This document shows, one piece after another, positions 33,054 to 46,700 of a stretch of DNA of 64,000 bases. The DNA comes from Heligmosomoides polygyrus polygyrus (taxonomy: Eukaryota; Nematoda; Chromadorea; Rhabditida; Heligmosomidae): positions 10,091,298 through 10,155,297 of the forward strand of contig OX377203.1 of the NCBI GenBank assembly GCA_947396885.1, in the 5' to 3' direction. A model generated the notes under the pieces. That model did not search any database. It was given only the letters and a program-made list of their open reading frames with translations, and was not told the DNA's origin. Numbering within the stretch: the first letter of the stretch is position 1; each line of letters begins with the position of its first letter. A program made the position numbers and the translations under genes.

Positions 33054-34745
33054 TCACTCAGCTGAAACGTAATCAGCACCATTGTCTACCATCTTCAAAA
33101 CGATAACGTCAATTGATACCTCCGTTTCTGGCCTTCGTCTCGGGTCCACGTCTGGTTTCGGGTCCTTACAGTAGGCGTAGGTGCTCCACCTCCGGAACAC
33201 TTTCCTGAATGTCAGAATAATCTTGATGGGAAATGTAGCGAGGGATGTTCTTGATTATAATTCTGTTCTAACCATTTCTCGTTTTGTGTATATTTTCCAT
33301 CAATATTTGCGTTAACGTATTCCTTCTATTTTTTGATTTCCAAGCACTGCGTCATTAAAAAGGCCGGGTATCATGTACATAATCTCAGCTATAATTTATT
33401 TTATTCTCATTTAGCCATAGTTTCAGAGATTTATGTCCAATCTTATGAAACATGCGTATGACTCATAGTTAAATCTGGAACCACTGCGTTCAATCCACCT
33501 AAAAAGGTAGATATTGAGCTTCTGGGAAGCATTCAAAACAACTCGACAAGAAAACGTTTGATAAAGTGCTTTTCGATGAACTATGATCAGATTCCACATT
33601 GTTCCCAATGACCGCTTGTATTTGGCCTTCCGTCGCTGAAGAGCAGTCGAATGCGGAACTGTCTCACACCTGCTGTTTCTTCTGGTTTAGTGCACCAATG
33701 AACCTTTAGACTTCGCTGATTTTTTTGCAGCAACAAACTACGAGTTCCTTCTCAGCGAAACATAACTCATTGTAACAAATCCTCTTTGCGGTTTCATTAT
33801 CAAAATCGCTCACTTTATCGAGCCTCTCTTCGCCATGCTCCTTTCGAGAGTTCGCATCTGCACGACGTCGTGGCGGTAGATCATCTAGACACGGCAAAGT
33901 ATCGTTTATAAATGAAACCGATTCGAAAAATTGAAACAACTTTATTGCGACTTTACGCTGTCAGAACAATTGGCCAAAGATTCCAATGCTGACACCACAT
34001 CACTGTGGCCTCTTCACAGTAATTATTGAGGTATACGAATCTTGCTATAAAAGGCGCAGGTAGTGTTAGAAGTAGATAGTCCTAGCTATGTAAGAATGCC
34101 TCATTTGGTCAGAATTATACCTCGATTATAGAAGCCTTCGTCTTATTGGGATGCTTCTCCCTCAGCTTTCGATAAGCATCGCTCCACCTTTCTTCCAGTT
34201 CTCGCCGAACGACCCGGGGCAGGTATCCCTGAAACGTGTTCTCCTGTTGGTGAAATTGCAACGTCATATTTATGTAGCTATGAAATGTTACAATATATCC
34301 TAACGATATGATGAGAAGTGTGAGGAAAAGCGCAGGTTCGCAACGTAGCTCTTAGTTTTTGTTTTCTCATCAAACTGCAAGAAAATGAATTTGGTTGAAA
34401 CCAAGAAGAAAGAGTAGAGGAGCTTAGGTGGACCAGATGAGCTAAGGTGAAGAAGATTTTGAAGGCAAATTAAATTCCGATTCTTCTTGGGAAAAACTGG
34501 CTACAAAGCATCTTAAATTTCATCCGTTCAGTTGTAATACATCTGATAATCCGCGGACAGTGCCTCACCCTATGTGCCGGACGCAGGTGCCGGAAGCGAA
34601 ACCTCGTCCGTCTCAGTCTGGCTCTCGCGCCTTTCTCGAATCTGGCCAGGATTTCTTCCCGGCTCCATCTCGTGACGGGATCCGATGCTGGCGCCAGAGA
34701 GGACGGCAGCAGTCTTATCGCTGTCCATATCGCCTTGCTGTAGAG
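33054..34745 (-). CDS. Receptor-like gene: cytoplasmic tail exons
   Basis: Four exons (34745-34569, 34228-34121, 33884-33814, 33204-33054) join in phases 0, 0, 0 and 2. They follow the last membrane segment and encode about 168 residues. The first is strongly basic (RARLRRTRFRFRHLRPAHR), the second charged (LEERWSDAYRKLREKHPNK), the third reads MIYRHDVVQMRTLERSMAKR, and the last ends SIDVIVLKMVDNGADYVSAE before TGA (plus 33,054-33,056). A competing reading stops at GTATAA right after SIIE. I prefer splicing there because the next two exons continue in phase to a natural stop. Confidence 0.75.
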
Positions 34746-37700
34746 CTGCAGAGGAATCAGTAACAGGTTGGCCTGTCCAAATAGTACGCTCAAACGTCAG
34801 AGAAGGACTTACTGACGGTGTTGTTACAACGAATTGTAACAAGTTCATCGCACAGTACAGCAGTGCGAACGCGACGGTCAGCCTAAACAAGTGTGTTGCC
34901 GTTTTGCATTAAATTGTCTACAAGAGGTTTCATGAATGATGTATAAACATCCACATCCACTTTTTGAGTGTTCTCAGGTGAGATGCATTTGAATATATCC
35001 GCTTATGGATTTTACCTTCTATTCAAGACGTGGAGGTGAACCAGTTTATTGCCAAAGAATACGGCTGCACACTCGGCGCTACACTTACAACGATGAAATT
35101 TTCACGGACGAGTTGTCCGGGACGGGTTACAACAACAACAACGTGGTGAACGCCACCGTATCGATTTTTGCTTTCTTTGTCGCGAGAGCGATTCTCGGAC
35201 AACCCGCGCCACATACGCCACAGCCTGCATAGCGACGAGGGGTGTTTCGCAGCGCAAGGCTTGAGGCCCGCTGCTTCGGTGGTTGGGTTGAAGCCGCAAA
35301 TTTTGGTTGGAGTGCTCGTGGCATCCGGGCGGAGCGAAGGTTGTGGAGTTGTGCTGAAGGGCGAGGCATTCTTCCGCCCTCAGACCGCGCTCCACGATGA
35401 GCACCGCACCCCAAGCCCATCGGCCCGCCCCGGACAAATCGTCCGTGAAAATTTCATCGTTGTAAGTGTAGCGTCGAGTCGCACACACTACAGTAGCATA
35501 CAAAAGGCGCGGGCCTTTCCGCCACTATTTGACAGTGATCAAAACGGGTTGTCCTGTATGTGGCGCGGGAGAGATGCTGAATCGCTCTCGCGACTGACGG
35601 CGAAACAGACATTAGACATGCAGAGGAGCGGAGAAGCGGTGAGAAATAAGCGAACATTAACTTCCAACTGACAGAAGAGATGATTACAACACATTTTAAT
35701 TCTAGCCAGTTAATGCTATTGTTACCATGCACAAAAGACAATATCGAGGTTACGCATGCCTTCCTCGCCCGGTCTTGCTCAGCGCTCGTGCATCAGGTTC
35801 GCGATAGAGGGATAGAAGCTTTATTTAGTGAGGTTGGAAACGCTTTTTGCAGCAAAATATGGGGTTTTTAGTCAAATATTGGTGCTAAAGTGGTAGTAAT
35901 AGTTAGGCGATGCTACTCCGTTAATGCACCAGCGTAGTACGAAGGTAACCTCCAGCACATTTGCAGCAAAATGCTGTGACTTTTACTTTTACGCCATGAA
36001 TGTAACCGAAGATACAACTGTGACGTACATATTGGAGACTGGGTCCGTCACCCAGTCGCTCGCGACAGCGAGGAACTGCCAGTATCCCAGCAGCAGCCAT
36101 GGTCCCGCCATCGTGAAGTGCAGGTCCCGATGGCACTGCAATGGATGTTCGCTTGTCGCTCTCCAGTTTAGGCAGGATCGCATTTTACCTTTTCGATGGT
36201 GTTCCTCACGTCGCCCGGTACTGACCTCGCGAACTCGTCCAGCATCTCCTGGTACTGAGGTAGGTTCCGCCTGATGTACAGTCCTTTGTATGAGTACGAG
36301 GTGGCAGCTAAAGCTGCCACCGTATTCAACTGTATCAGCGGGAACCACAGATCAGTCGACGTAAGGGTGAACCTGCCCAGGCACGACCAAGTGCTGGTGA
36401 CCTGAAGGAAAATCCTTTCTAGTTCGAAACACTATCTTCGTTAGAATGTGTTTAAGCAGATCCAAACGCTCATCTCAAAACGTTGAAGAACAGTAGCTGA
36501 AGGCAGCTGAAGTGACTGCTTTAACACGCGGTCGCTATTTACCTGGTCATACATCGTTCTGAAGACGAACAGAACGACGGCCATCGACGAGAAGACCACG
36601 CAGCCCACTTGGAACTGTAAGTAAAGACGAGCCGTTGTTGCAAATCCTTGAAAAATATAGTGGCCTTCGTTTTACCCCGAGCTCAGTCGGTTTCTGAGTG
36701 TACCCGGTGAGCACGCTCCTCCAGGTGTTCGTTCCCAGAAGCTTTGTGGCCCGGAAGGCGTTTCGGGCTTCTAGCGCCAAAAGACCGATGCCTGCAAGAT
36801 TTAGGCTGTGATAGTCTTACTAATGACGCTAATAAAGACATGCAACTTGAACATTTGACGACGATTTCTCCATATTGCCCACTATGGAAGCACTCAAGGT
36901 GTGGGAGTGCTAATTTTCACTAATACACACAACTTTGCTTTGCTATAGGAGAATGTGAACACACGGGCCTACTCTGGTTATCTTGACGTCATTCTCCACT
37001 GCTCGTCTAAGGCACGCCTGTCTATACATCTACTGAAGAAGTATTTTGGCGTAGCCGCTTCTGACAGATCCTAAAAGATTTGAGGGATTGCTTGCAAGCT
37101 GCCTTTCATGCTATGAAGTCGCCCAAATAGTCCAATAAAAATTCGAATGAAAAAAGCAAGAAATTGTGCGATAACGAAGCAGCTGTAAACCTTTTCGAGG
37201 AGTTAGGGACCCTTTCTCTTCTTTGGCGTACTACGGTTCCTGGGATATCTGACATTTACACCTACTGTAAAAGGGAAGCGACGCTTCTGTTTGCGCTAGG
37301 TTGGTGACAGCACGCCCGGCTCGGATGAGGTTTCACGACGAGATAGGGCAAAAACCAACAAGGTTGAAACTCTTATGACAAAAAATCTGCTCTAGGCGCA
37401 CAGTCTACTCTGTTCGTTCATTAAAAAGCATTCGAAATGGGCACAACAGCCGGCCACTTTACTTCTACCTTAAGCTACCGTAACTACCTAGGGAGGCACC
37501 TAACGTACGAATCGGGCATTGTGCAGTGGAAGAAAAGCGCTAGTCTTAAAGAGATCAAATCGAATATTGTTCTGTGCTTGAAATTCACCTTATATATGCT
37601 TACTTCAAAGACACAGAGATAAGCTACACCTACATACTCACTCAAGATAATTCAGGATTCAGTTGACTAACGTTCGCCATTGTGTATTGGATGGCGGACG

Positions 37701-40700
37701 AACGGTGAGACTCCCATAGAAAAATTCGCTTCTGGCGATTTTGATCTTAAGAAAAACCGGGTCGCGGGAGCGGATCGTCGAATGACGATAAAGTTTTTAG
37801 CAGAGCCGCCAAAATAAATCCGGAAACGAATACACGTATGTTAGCAGAGAACTTTGTGGTACATTATCACAGGTGAGAATCGGCAAGGTCAAGAAGATGT
37901 CGAAATGGGTGCCCGATTAGCTGACCGAGGAGCAGCGCCTGGGAAGTTTCGTCACTTTCTCCAACCTGCTATTTCGCTTTAAAAATGAGCCTTTTGTAAG
38001 CCGTATTCTAACTGTGGATAAAAGACTGTCGTTTACGATAACAGAAAGCGGGGTTTTGTCAGGGTAAACAAGAATGCTCCTCTAAATTTCCTTCCTAAGC
38101 CCGAACTTCACCCTAAAAGAGTTATGCTTACTTTGTGGTGACGGCGTAACCAATTACAGGTTTTTGCAGCCTGGTCAGCAGTCACAGAAGAGTCTTACCG
38201 CTGTGATTTAGATAAAAGATGTGTTAGAAGATGCAAAAATTGTGACCATCAGTGATGAACAGTCCGTTCCTGTTTCAGGACAACTCGAGGCCGCACACCT
38301 CACAAATCGCTCGGCGAAAATTGACCCATTTAGGTACCGAAGTTCTCCCTCACCCACCATTATTCCCCATTCCTTTTTCCCTCTAACCGTCATCTTTTTC
38401 GAGCTCTTGATTCTCATTTAACAAAACAGTTCACTAATTTGGCCGAATTTGGCCGTTGAATGTGTCCTCCTTGATATCGTTAATTCCTGTGACCTTAGTT
38501 TTAACTGCGGAGGATTGGAATCATTACCTTTCCGTTGGCAAAAATGTGTTAATTCTAGTGATCTTTCTAACGATAAGCAAGATTGTGTTTAAGCTGAGTT
38601 ATAGCAGTTTGAAGAAGGTGTAGGTTTCGACTATTAATTTTGCAACAGCTTAATATTTTCAGGCATGAGCAGACGATGAAACCTTAGTACAGTGAGATGC
38701 AGAAATGATTGGTCGTTTTGTTGCATTAGTGTAGGGAGTCAAAAAAATATCCAATTTTTGGGATGCTGAATCTAGCGGTTAGTATATGATATATCTCCAT
38801 TAGTAGGTAATATACCTCCAGTTGTGCTGTTAAGAACAGCTATTATTTCTTGTATTAAACAGCTCAAAATCAATCAATTTCGAGCGAAGTATCGACCTAA
38901 ACTTCAGCCTACTCCAGGCGGACGAGAATTACTCTAACGGACTTTATGAACTTCGCCGTGGTGGTCCACGTTCTCTCCTTGTCAGCTCTACAAACATAGT
39001 ATAACATACCGCACGACAGGAGCGATGTGGTGACGATGAACCAGAATCCGCAGCTGTATGCTCGCAGGCCAAGAAGTGCCGGGTGCCGGAACAGTATGAC
39101 AGCTAGAGCTGCTGTCGCCAGCACACACGAGCGAGCGTTTTGGAAGAACACTTGCGGGTCCTGCAGGTATGGATGTAGGTTACATGGAGCTTAAAATCGG
39201 TTACACTTTGTGTTTCGTAAACGACCCTTGCTAAGTTAAAACTTTATTGACTCTTCCCTTTTCATTCCTTCACAGTTGAAGCTAGTATTTCACTTGTTCC
39301 CCCTACCGTCTTATGATCTACATACTCACATTATACTGAGCAAAGAGAAATCTCTAAATTGCTGTGACCTAGTTCAACTACTGATGCTTATGGTTATTTC
39401 CTCCAATGATGAGCTTGAGTAGAATTTTATAAGCCTACTCCTTCTAATGATAATACTTAGAAAAATTGAAGAAGCTGGTCTAATATTTTATATTTTATCA
39501 TGCAGTCTAATGTAGTTGTGTCACCTATTAAATAGGCCAGTTCGGAGTCTGGGTCTGGGTTGCCGGCTCCACATCAAATTTAACCAAAAACGATCACCTA
39601 AAAAATATCCGCTTTTAGCCCCCTTCTGCCTCGTTTTAAGTTTCGGAAACAAACTGAACATTTTCCAAAGTAAACTTATCGTATTCCAGACTAAACTAGA
39701 AAGCCTAGAGTTTAAAAAAAATTAATGTATTACCACTTCATTCGAAATCTTTCAGTTCATCTGTTCCAATAAGCAAACACCCAGTGTGAAAGTTTATGAA
39801 AAGTTTATTTTTCAAGAAAGAATAATTGTTGAAAGCATATGCCTAAAGTATTGTTTGAGGTATAGAAAGGCTGAATTTGTTTAGTGCTCAAAAATAGATT
39901 GTGCCAAGCACCCGTGGTATTCACTTCATAGGAAACTAGAAGCCAAAACTTTTATTTTGAAAATTGAAAATTTAAAGAAATTTCCAGCGGAGTTTCCTTA
40001 TTGAGCGATTTAAATGCACAAGGTTAAAGAAAATCAAGCTAAAGTTTCCTTAGCTTTGCTTAGGAAGCAGGTTAATTTAACCCTATCGAAGAGCCCTTTA
40101 TTTGATCTGAAGATGATCGTTCTAATTCGAGGATGTTTAGTTTGATTTCTTTTTCTAAAGCTTACACATAAAAGTGTTAATTTTAGTTTAAAAAACATAA
40201 CATTTCACAGACCATAAAATTTATTTGGTAGGATTCATCACGGAGCTTAAGATCTGCACATATTCTTTCTGCTTCAAACACAAAAACAAATCCAGAATGT
40301 GAGTAATTTTACCGTGCACCGAAACTGCTAAACCAGCGGTCTCCAAATTTTAAATTATAATTGTACAAACATTTATAGAAAACATTATTAAACTCTAGAA
40401 GCAATAGATTATCAGATCGGTAGTGGTACGTATAAAATAAAACGCAGCCACATCGCAGGTGTTCCCCTTTATACTGAAATAATGACTACTTATGTTTTCT
40501 TTTGGGGCCGGTTTCATGAACGACCCGGTTACCGGCCGATAGGTGTAAAATCTACCGCCACTCCCCTTACAGCGATTCATGAACGCGGAACGGAAAAATC
40601 ACCAGTAAGTGTCAAGGTAAATGCTACCTCGCTAGCGCGTCCAAGGCCCGGATTCAAACGAACGCGGCCGGAGGTAAACCCTATCCCGATTTACCTTGAC

Positions 40701-43700
40701 GGTAATTTACCTGCCACATTCCGGGAGCTTAGCTCTGTTTCTGATTCATGACAGCTAAAACAAGGGTTTTGCTTCGCTGCAAGGGAAAGATTGCATTGGG
40801 TCAGAAATTAGAAGAACCAAAACCCTTGCTATGGAGGTAAATGTTTCCCGACGCGCTGGCGAGTTAGCATTTGCATCGAAATTTACCCCTGGGGCCGGAA
40901 TCATGAACGCTGCCGCAGATAAATGCTACCCATTTACCTCGACGGTCACTAACCAGCCACTTTGCCTGATTTTACCTCTCTTTCTGATTCGTGATGGCCA
41001 AAGCAAGGGTTTTGCGTCACTGCCAATTTCTGGCACAATGCATCCCTCCGCTGGCCCGATGCCAGCTTCGAGCTGGCAATGGGCCAGCGGAGAGCTGCAT
41101 TGGGTCAGAAATTGGCAGTGACGCAAAACCCTCGCATTGAAGGAAAATATTTCCCTACGTTCTGACGAGGTAGCATTTACGTCGACACTTACCTCGGGTT
41201 TTCTCCGCCGCGCGTTAAGGAGTCGGGGATGGGTGTAAATCTTGCACTAACCCGGACGTTAGTCATTCATGAATCCGGCCCCTGGTTTTCCCCGCCGCGC
41301 GTTCATGAACAGGCCCAGGAACGTTTCTGCTAATGCAAGAGTTTTGCTATCCTGCTAATTTCTGACTCAACGCACCGAATCTGACCCGCTGCCAACTCAC
41401 CATTCAAATCATTACTCGAAAGGGGCGCCTAGAAGGGTCAGAAATTAGCAGGAGAGCAAAACCTTTGCTTATGCGGTTATGAATCGGAAACAGAAGTAAG
41501 TTCGCACTAAGTTGTCGTCGAGGTAAATCGGGGTAGGATTTACCACCGGCCGCCTTCACGAATCCGGACCTGATCTCACAGCACAGCTGCAAATCGTGTG
41601 TTAAGTGCTACCTGGCCTTTCAGCGTCTCGTCTTTGAGGAGGATGTGGGCAACGATCAACGCCATTTCCGTGAGGAACAGTGCCGCCGCGCTCAGAGTTG
41701 GGGCGGAGACGAGCGAGCTCTGTAACCAAGTGCGTACATTAGGGAGGTGCTGTGGAAAAGTGCAGTGAACGTCAACCAACTTTTGTGTCGGAGTAGAAGG
41801 CCAGCTCCGATTTATTAACCGTGCAACGGGCGCCCGCGAACTCCTCGTCGCACACACAGACCGCCTGGAATTTATAATAGCTATGGTAAAAGCCATAGCC
41901 GTTTCGTTTGGTTCTAAGAAGATTTTTTGAGCGTTTCTTCATTTCAAATTTCAATGATTGGAAAAGAACGTCTTTCCCCACTTTCTGCAGGTATGCCCTT
42001 TACGACCAATCTATAGGCAGAGACGCTGATATTGTCGTGTCGCCTCCAGCACAGATTGACTAATGAAACGTCAGCAGATCTTACCACAGTTTTATCTTAA
42101 TATTTTTCACCCGAAACACCGTGACAAAGATGTGTTTGGCTAATATACGCATATACTGCTACACTGGTGCTATACTTGGTCGGAAATTCGTAGTGGTAAC
42201 GACCACCTCGCTAGCGCTGCTGATAGTCGTTACCGCGAGCCGGATTCGTCAACGCAAGAGTCGGTAAGTCGTTTCCAGAAATTAACCTAACCGGCCTCAT
42301 GCCAGAAACTTATAGACACTTGCGCCTCACAAAGTTCGTGGTGAACGATGCCGCGCCGGTAAGTTGAGGGCTGTTGTGCAGTGGCCGCCATACTCACCAA
42401 AGCGATATTCAACCGCATAGTGCAATATTTCAAGATTTTGTTTTGGATTTTTGAGACCTTTTGACGCAGCAAGGATTTGACGTAAGGCGCTAATTTGAAA
42501 TTTTCGTCATCTAGAAAGCAAACAGAGCAATACAAAATCGCTCACATTCTACTCTGACCCAAAGATATGCTTAAGAGTAGACCTAGGATTAGAATGCTGT
42601 CTATTGCCACCTTGAAATTAGTTTTGGCGGAATTCCAAAACCCAGAGATCGCCTTGTCGACACCGACAGCAGCAGCCCCTTGCGGGGTGAATCAGCCAGT
42701 GGCGGGTAGTGGGCAGGTACTTCATTAGGGAAGGGCCACTTTTCCTCTTTTCGGTCCTTCAGCGAGGGATTTGTTGTGCATTAGTATTGCGTTGACTTAG
42801 CATCCATCACCTTGCCCTCACCTTGTCTGTTATGTTTACCGTTTCACGCGGCGCTCCTGTAATCGTAGAACTATGCAGGGATCAGCACTAGCTCTCTATA
42901 AAGACTTCTCAATCTCGGCAGGAACAGTTGGCCAAGCCTAGTCTGTCCGAAAACTTTGACCGAATACCCATCCTGGTGTTTGTAGTAGAATATAATGTAT
43001 CATGTAACAAGGACCAAAAAGTTTCTTATATAAATGTTATAAACGTTTTTCTTATAAAATTTTCTTATATAAAATAATAGAAAAAATCGCCCTAAGCACA
43101 TACAAAGGTTGCTAAAAAATGGAACTGATGCGAGATAAAAAGAGAACGAAATCTCGAGAACGCTACTATGTATGCGTCAGTCAATGGTCTTCACCGCAAA
43201 TCTACCACGACGCGCGTTGATGAAACGATGAAGGTGGCGGTTTTGCGATGAGTTTCATCGTTACAGGGCGGTAAATCATCTAAGAATCCGGGTCCATAAA
43301 TTTCTGCTAAATGTCGGCACAGCTACTAAGATAATTTTTGCAACTTCTACTGTTGTTGCCCGCTAAGTCAGAGATGAATCTGGGCCGTGGAAGGCAAACA
43401 CGGTTTGAGTGGCCGGATGAGATTGCCATCGCCGCTAGACCTCATTCTGCAGCACGGAGGATATGGTACAATGGAACCGCTCACTTTGTTTGAACTGCGC
43501 AAAGATTCTACTCTTTTGTTACTGCTGCAAGTGCAAAAGAACGTTGTCCAGCTGTGTGGCTCTGCATATTAAGCGTCATGGTCAGAAGCAGTGCATGCAG
43601 ATGAGCTCAAACCCAACTTACATGGCTCGTTTGCTAGTGTCATTCTCAACATCATTGGTTTAACTTCACAAAATTCTAAGCTGTCAAGAACACCTTTTAG

Positions 43701-46700
43701 CTAAACTGTGCCATTTTCAATTTGATTATCTTGTACTTAGGCTGGTTTGCTGGTGCTTTGCCAGCGAAGGTATCTTCCTCATAGCCGGGTAGGGGAACTC
43801 TATTTAGCACATAAAATATTTAAAATATTTTACTTAATAAGCAAAGAAAACTAAAGCACAGTTAGGTCCCCCGCCTTATCCTAGGCCGATTTATTCCTCG
43901 ACCTCACAGACAATCGAGGTTTGGATCGTCCATGGGTGGTTCGTCCGCTCTTCCAGGAGCTCTATCGAAGAGCCGCTACCCACATGTGAGATAGAGTACT
44001 AATAAAACAATAGCTACTCAGCACGTGCCTTTTATGGATATCAGATCATAGTAGGGTGCGAAATTCATACTACGTGAGAGAAAGGCGATCTATGTGGAAT
44101 CCACACATAAGAGCTTAGGAAGCGAAAGAATTCAAAAAGATATTCGAACGATGCGAAACAGGTATGCGTCACAAGCGCCTGTTTTCTTGCTTTCCAATAC
44201 ATGTGTTAAACCGTTCAGAGAACTGTTAAAACTCACTCGATCCACCTGCGACTGGCATTTTCCGTGCTCGCACGTGAGCCCGGTTAGTGCACACATGTTG
44301 GGCGACTTCCAGCATGTGAACCCCTAAAGGAAATTCTCAGGGAAAGCAACACTACTACCACAATGATCATTACGGCTCCGTAGACAGCGCGAAGTCTGAC
44401 TCGCCGCTGCACCGACGATGTTTGACTAGTAGTCTCTTTTACAAAAAGCAGTGCATACGTAGCGAAAATTTAACATTTGACTATTTGTTGAATCTCTCGT
44501 CTTTTTCGGATGCAATACCTATTGCAGGTCACTCGCTAAAAAATTCGCTTCAAAAGAGTTTTTCCTCAAATGGTGAAAGCCTCTCTTTATGTCTCAGTAC
44601 ATCCGGACGAGTTTCAAATCTCTTCTGTCGTATTTTCTTTGGTGAATTGCCACTATACTTTACTGTTGTATAAAATATTGTTTCGTTCCTAGACTGATAT
44701 ATGCGAGTCAATTAGAGAAAGACGTATATTCAGTCTCGACATAAAATTTACAGTAGGATTCTCACTTTCCTGTTTCTCAAAGCAAACTGAAATAGTGAGA
44801 ACAATAGTTTTATGGTAATGGACAAACAGTGACATCCTTTTGGAATGACGTGCATTGGTGTGCTGGTTTTACAGAGATACAGAGCTTGACCTTGAACGAG
44901 AAGCTTTTTTTTTTGATGTCCAAGACTGCTTCTCGTATTGGAGATTCAACAAAAACAAACTATAAAAGATGCTGAAACTGCGAGTGAGGAACTGTACGTG
45001 AGTACCACCAAAGTCAATCAAGCGAAACGCGACACACTCGATGAAATGCATGGCAGAAGCTTTAAAGGAACGCACCCAAACAAATCGTCATCTTTGAATT
45101 AGGATGACACCATTGACATATATTCTGCTTCACAGGTCGCGGTTTTACGTTTGAATTCCTGTAGGTTTACATGAACAGCGAAATTTTAAAAAAAAACGTA
45201 ATTTTTGTTGTGTAATTTTTACTATTATCTCAACAACAGCAAAAGCAAGCTAAAAAAGTGCCCGAAATAATCAAAAAGTAGAAAATAGGTCAGAAATCTT
45301 TGTTCATCAATACTTAGCACTCAGTGTGACTGCGGAGTAGAGAAAACTCATGCACAAGTCTAGCGTGTTCACTATAGTCTCTTCTCTCTTAATGGCCACG
45401 GTGGGCTCTTGAGGAATAGGCAGTATGCAAATGAAAATTCGGAATTGAAAAAAAGGTTGAAACATAATTGGATAAAAAGAACAAGAAAAGCTTAAGAGGT
45501 GTCTCGATGAACCGCGATGAATCTCCGCCTACATGCCAACGCCTTCGTTACGGCTTAGGCGACAATATATATGGTACCGCGTTGGCAGGCAGAGTGGTAG
45601 CGCAATAGCGTAAGACCACCGTAGAGTTGACCGCTGTCACAGCATGTGACGTGCCTGCGGAGCCAGCTTGAGAGCTAAGGTAAAATGGAAAAGGTAAAGG
45701 AAAGGAAAAGGTAAGAACCAGTTTAGGAAATTTATATGCAATTGTAGTATCATAAAGTGGCTTTGTCTAATTAGTTGTTGTACTTATACAAGAATAAATA
45801 AATAATTCAAAGTCATCTGTAAAACCACCAAAATCAAATGGAATCTTGATGAAATTCCAAAAAGAGGATTCTCGTCGACATTCAGCTAATAGCCCGATAG
45901 AAAATCAGACTAGCCGAAGCTCCTTAATAATAGAATAGTAGGAGCCAGGAACAAGGAGCTTTTTCAACAACGTTGAAGCCAAAAGAAGAAAACTTGAGAG
46001 TTTGAAAAATGATAGAACAATAAATAAATAAATAAATAAAGTAGGTAAACACATACGGTCCAGTGTTCGCGACATTTGCAAAGGACGCCGCCCTCCACAC
46101 GCACACACTTTTCCGTTCCCAATCTCCAGCATTCCGTGCATGAGCTGCGAATCTTCCTATTCCAAGCGGTCTCTTTTTCACCATCTAGAAGCACTTAGTG
46201 TCAATGCGTTCGCTAGGCTAAGGTATCAACTGCTCGTTTGTCTGCTGCAGAAAAAATGGTAGATTATTTAAACAATTTGTAGCAAATTTTCTAAATAAAA
46301 AGGGTTGCTTGGATTTAGTCAAACTACTAGCTTTTTTCCTGACTTTCGCTATTCTAACTTATATGTCAATATGCAGAATTTGATAAACGACTAAAACTAG
46401 CGAGAAAAAATAAGACAAACTCACGGTCAGTCTCACACTCAATCGTTGTAGGATGGGGTGTTAGTCTACCGTAGTTGTCGCAGGTGACTTGAACCGTGGA
46501 TTTTGTGCCGGTGCATGAAATGCTATAAAAGGGGTTTAATAACTAAAACTTAAAAAGCAACACCAATTCCTGATTTTAGTGCTGTTCTCTTGATGTTTCC
46601 TTTTCGCTTTTTTTTATGTGATTCGAAATCATTAAACAGACCCTAGCATTTCATTACTCCACATTGTTGGTATCTATTCCTTAGAGCATTTAGCAATATG

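Noticed and set aside
34570..34890. Minus-strand 106-codon frame that looks like a small secreted protein with a signal peptide
   Set aside because: It has no ATG at its start (TTG). Its hydrophobic part fits better as the second half of TM7, entered through a TTTAG acceptor in matching phase and left through GTAAGT.
35168..35671. Plus-strand 167-codon frame
   Set aside because: It crosses both arms of an inverted-repeat element inside an intron and has no domain or splice support.
38909..39151. Minus-strand frame read as a terminal exon ending LVRLE-stop
   Set aside because: A donor at T/GTAGAG (38,991) gives phase 1 and joins exactly to GC/ATC at 36,791, extending the membrane helix. The read-through stop version leaves all downstream membrane exons without a start.
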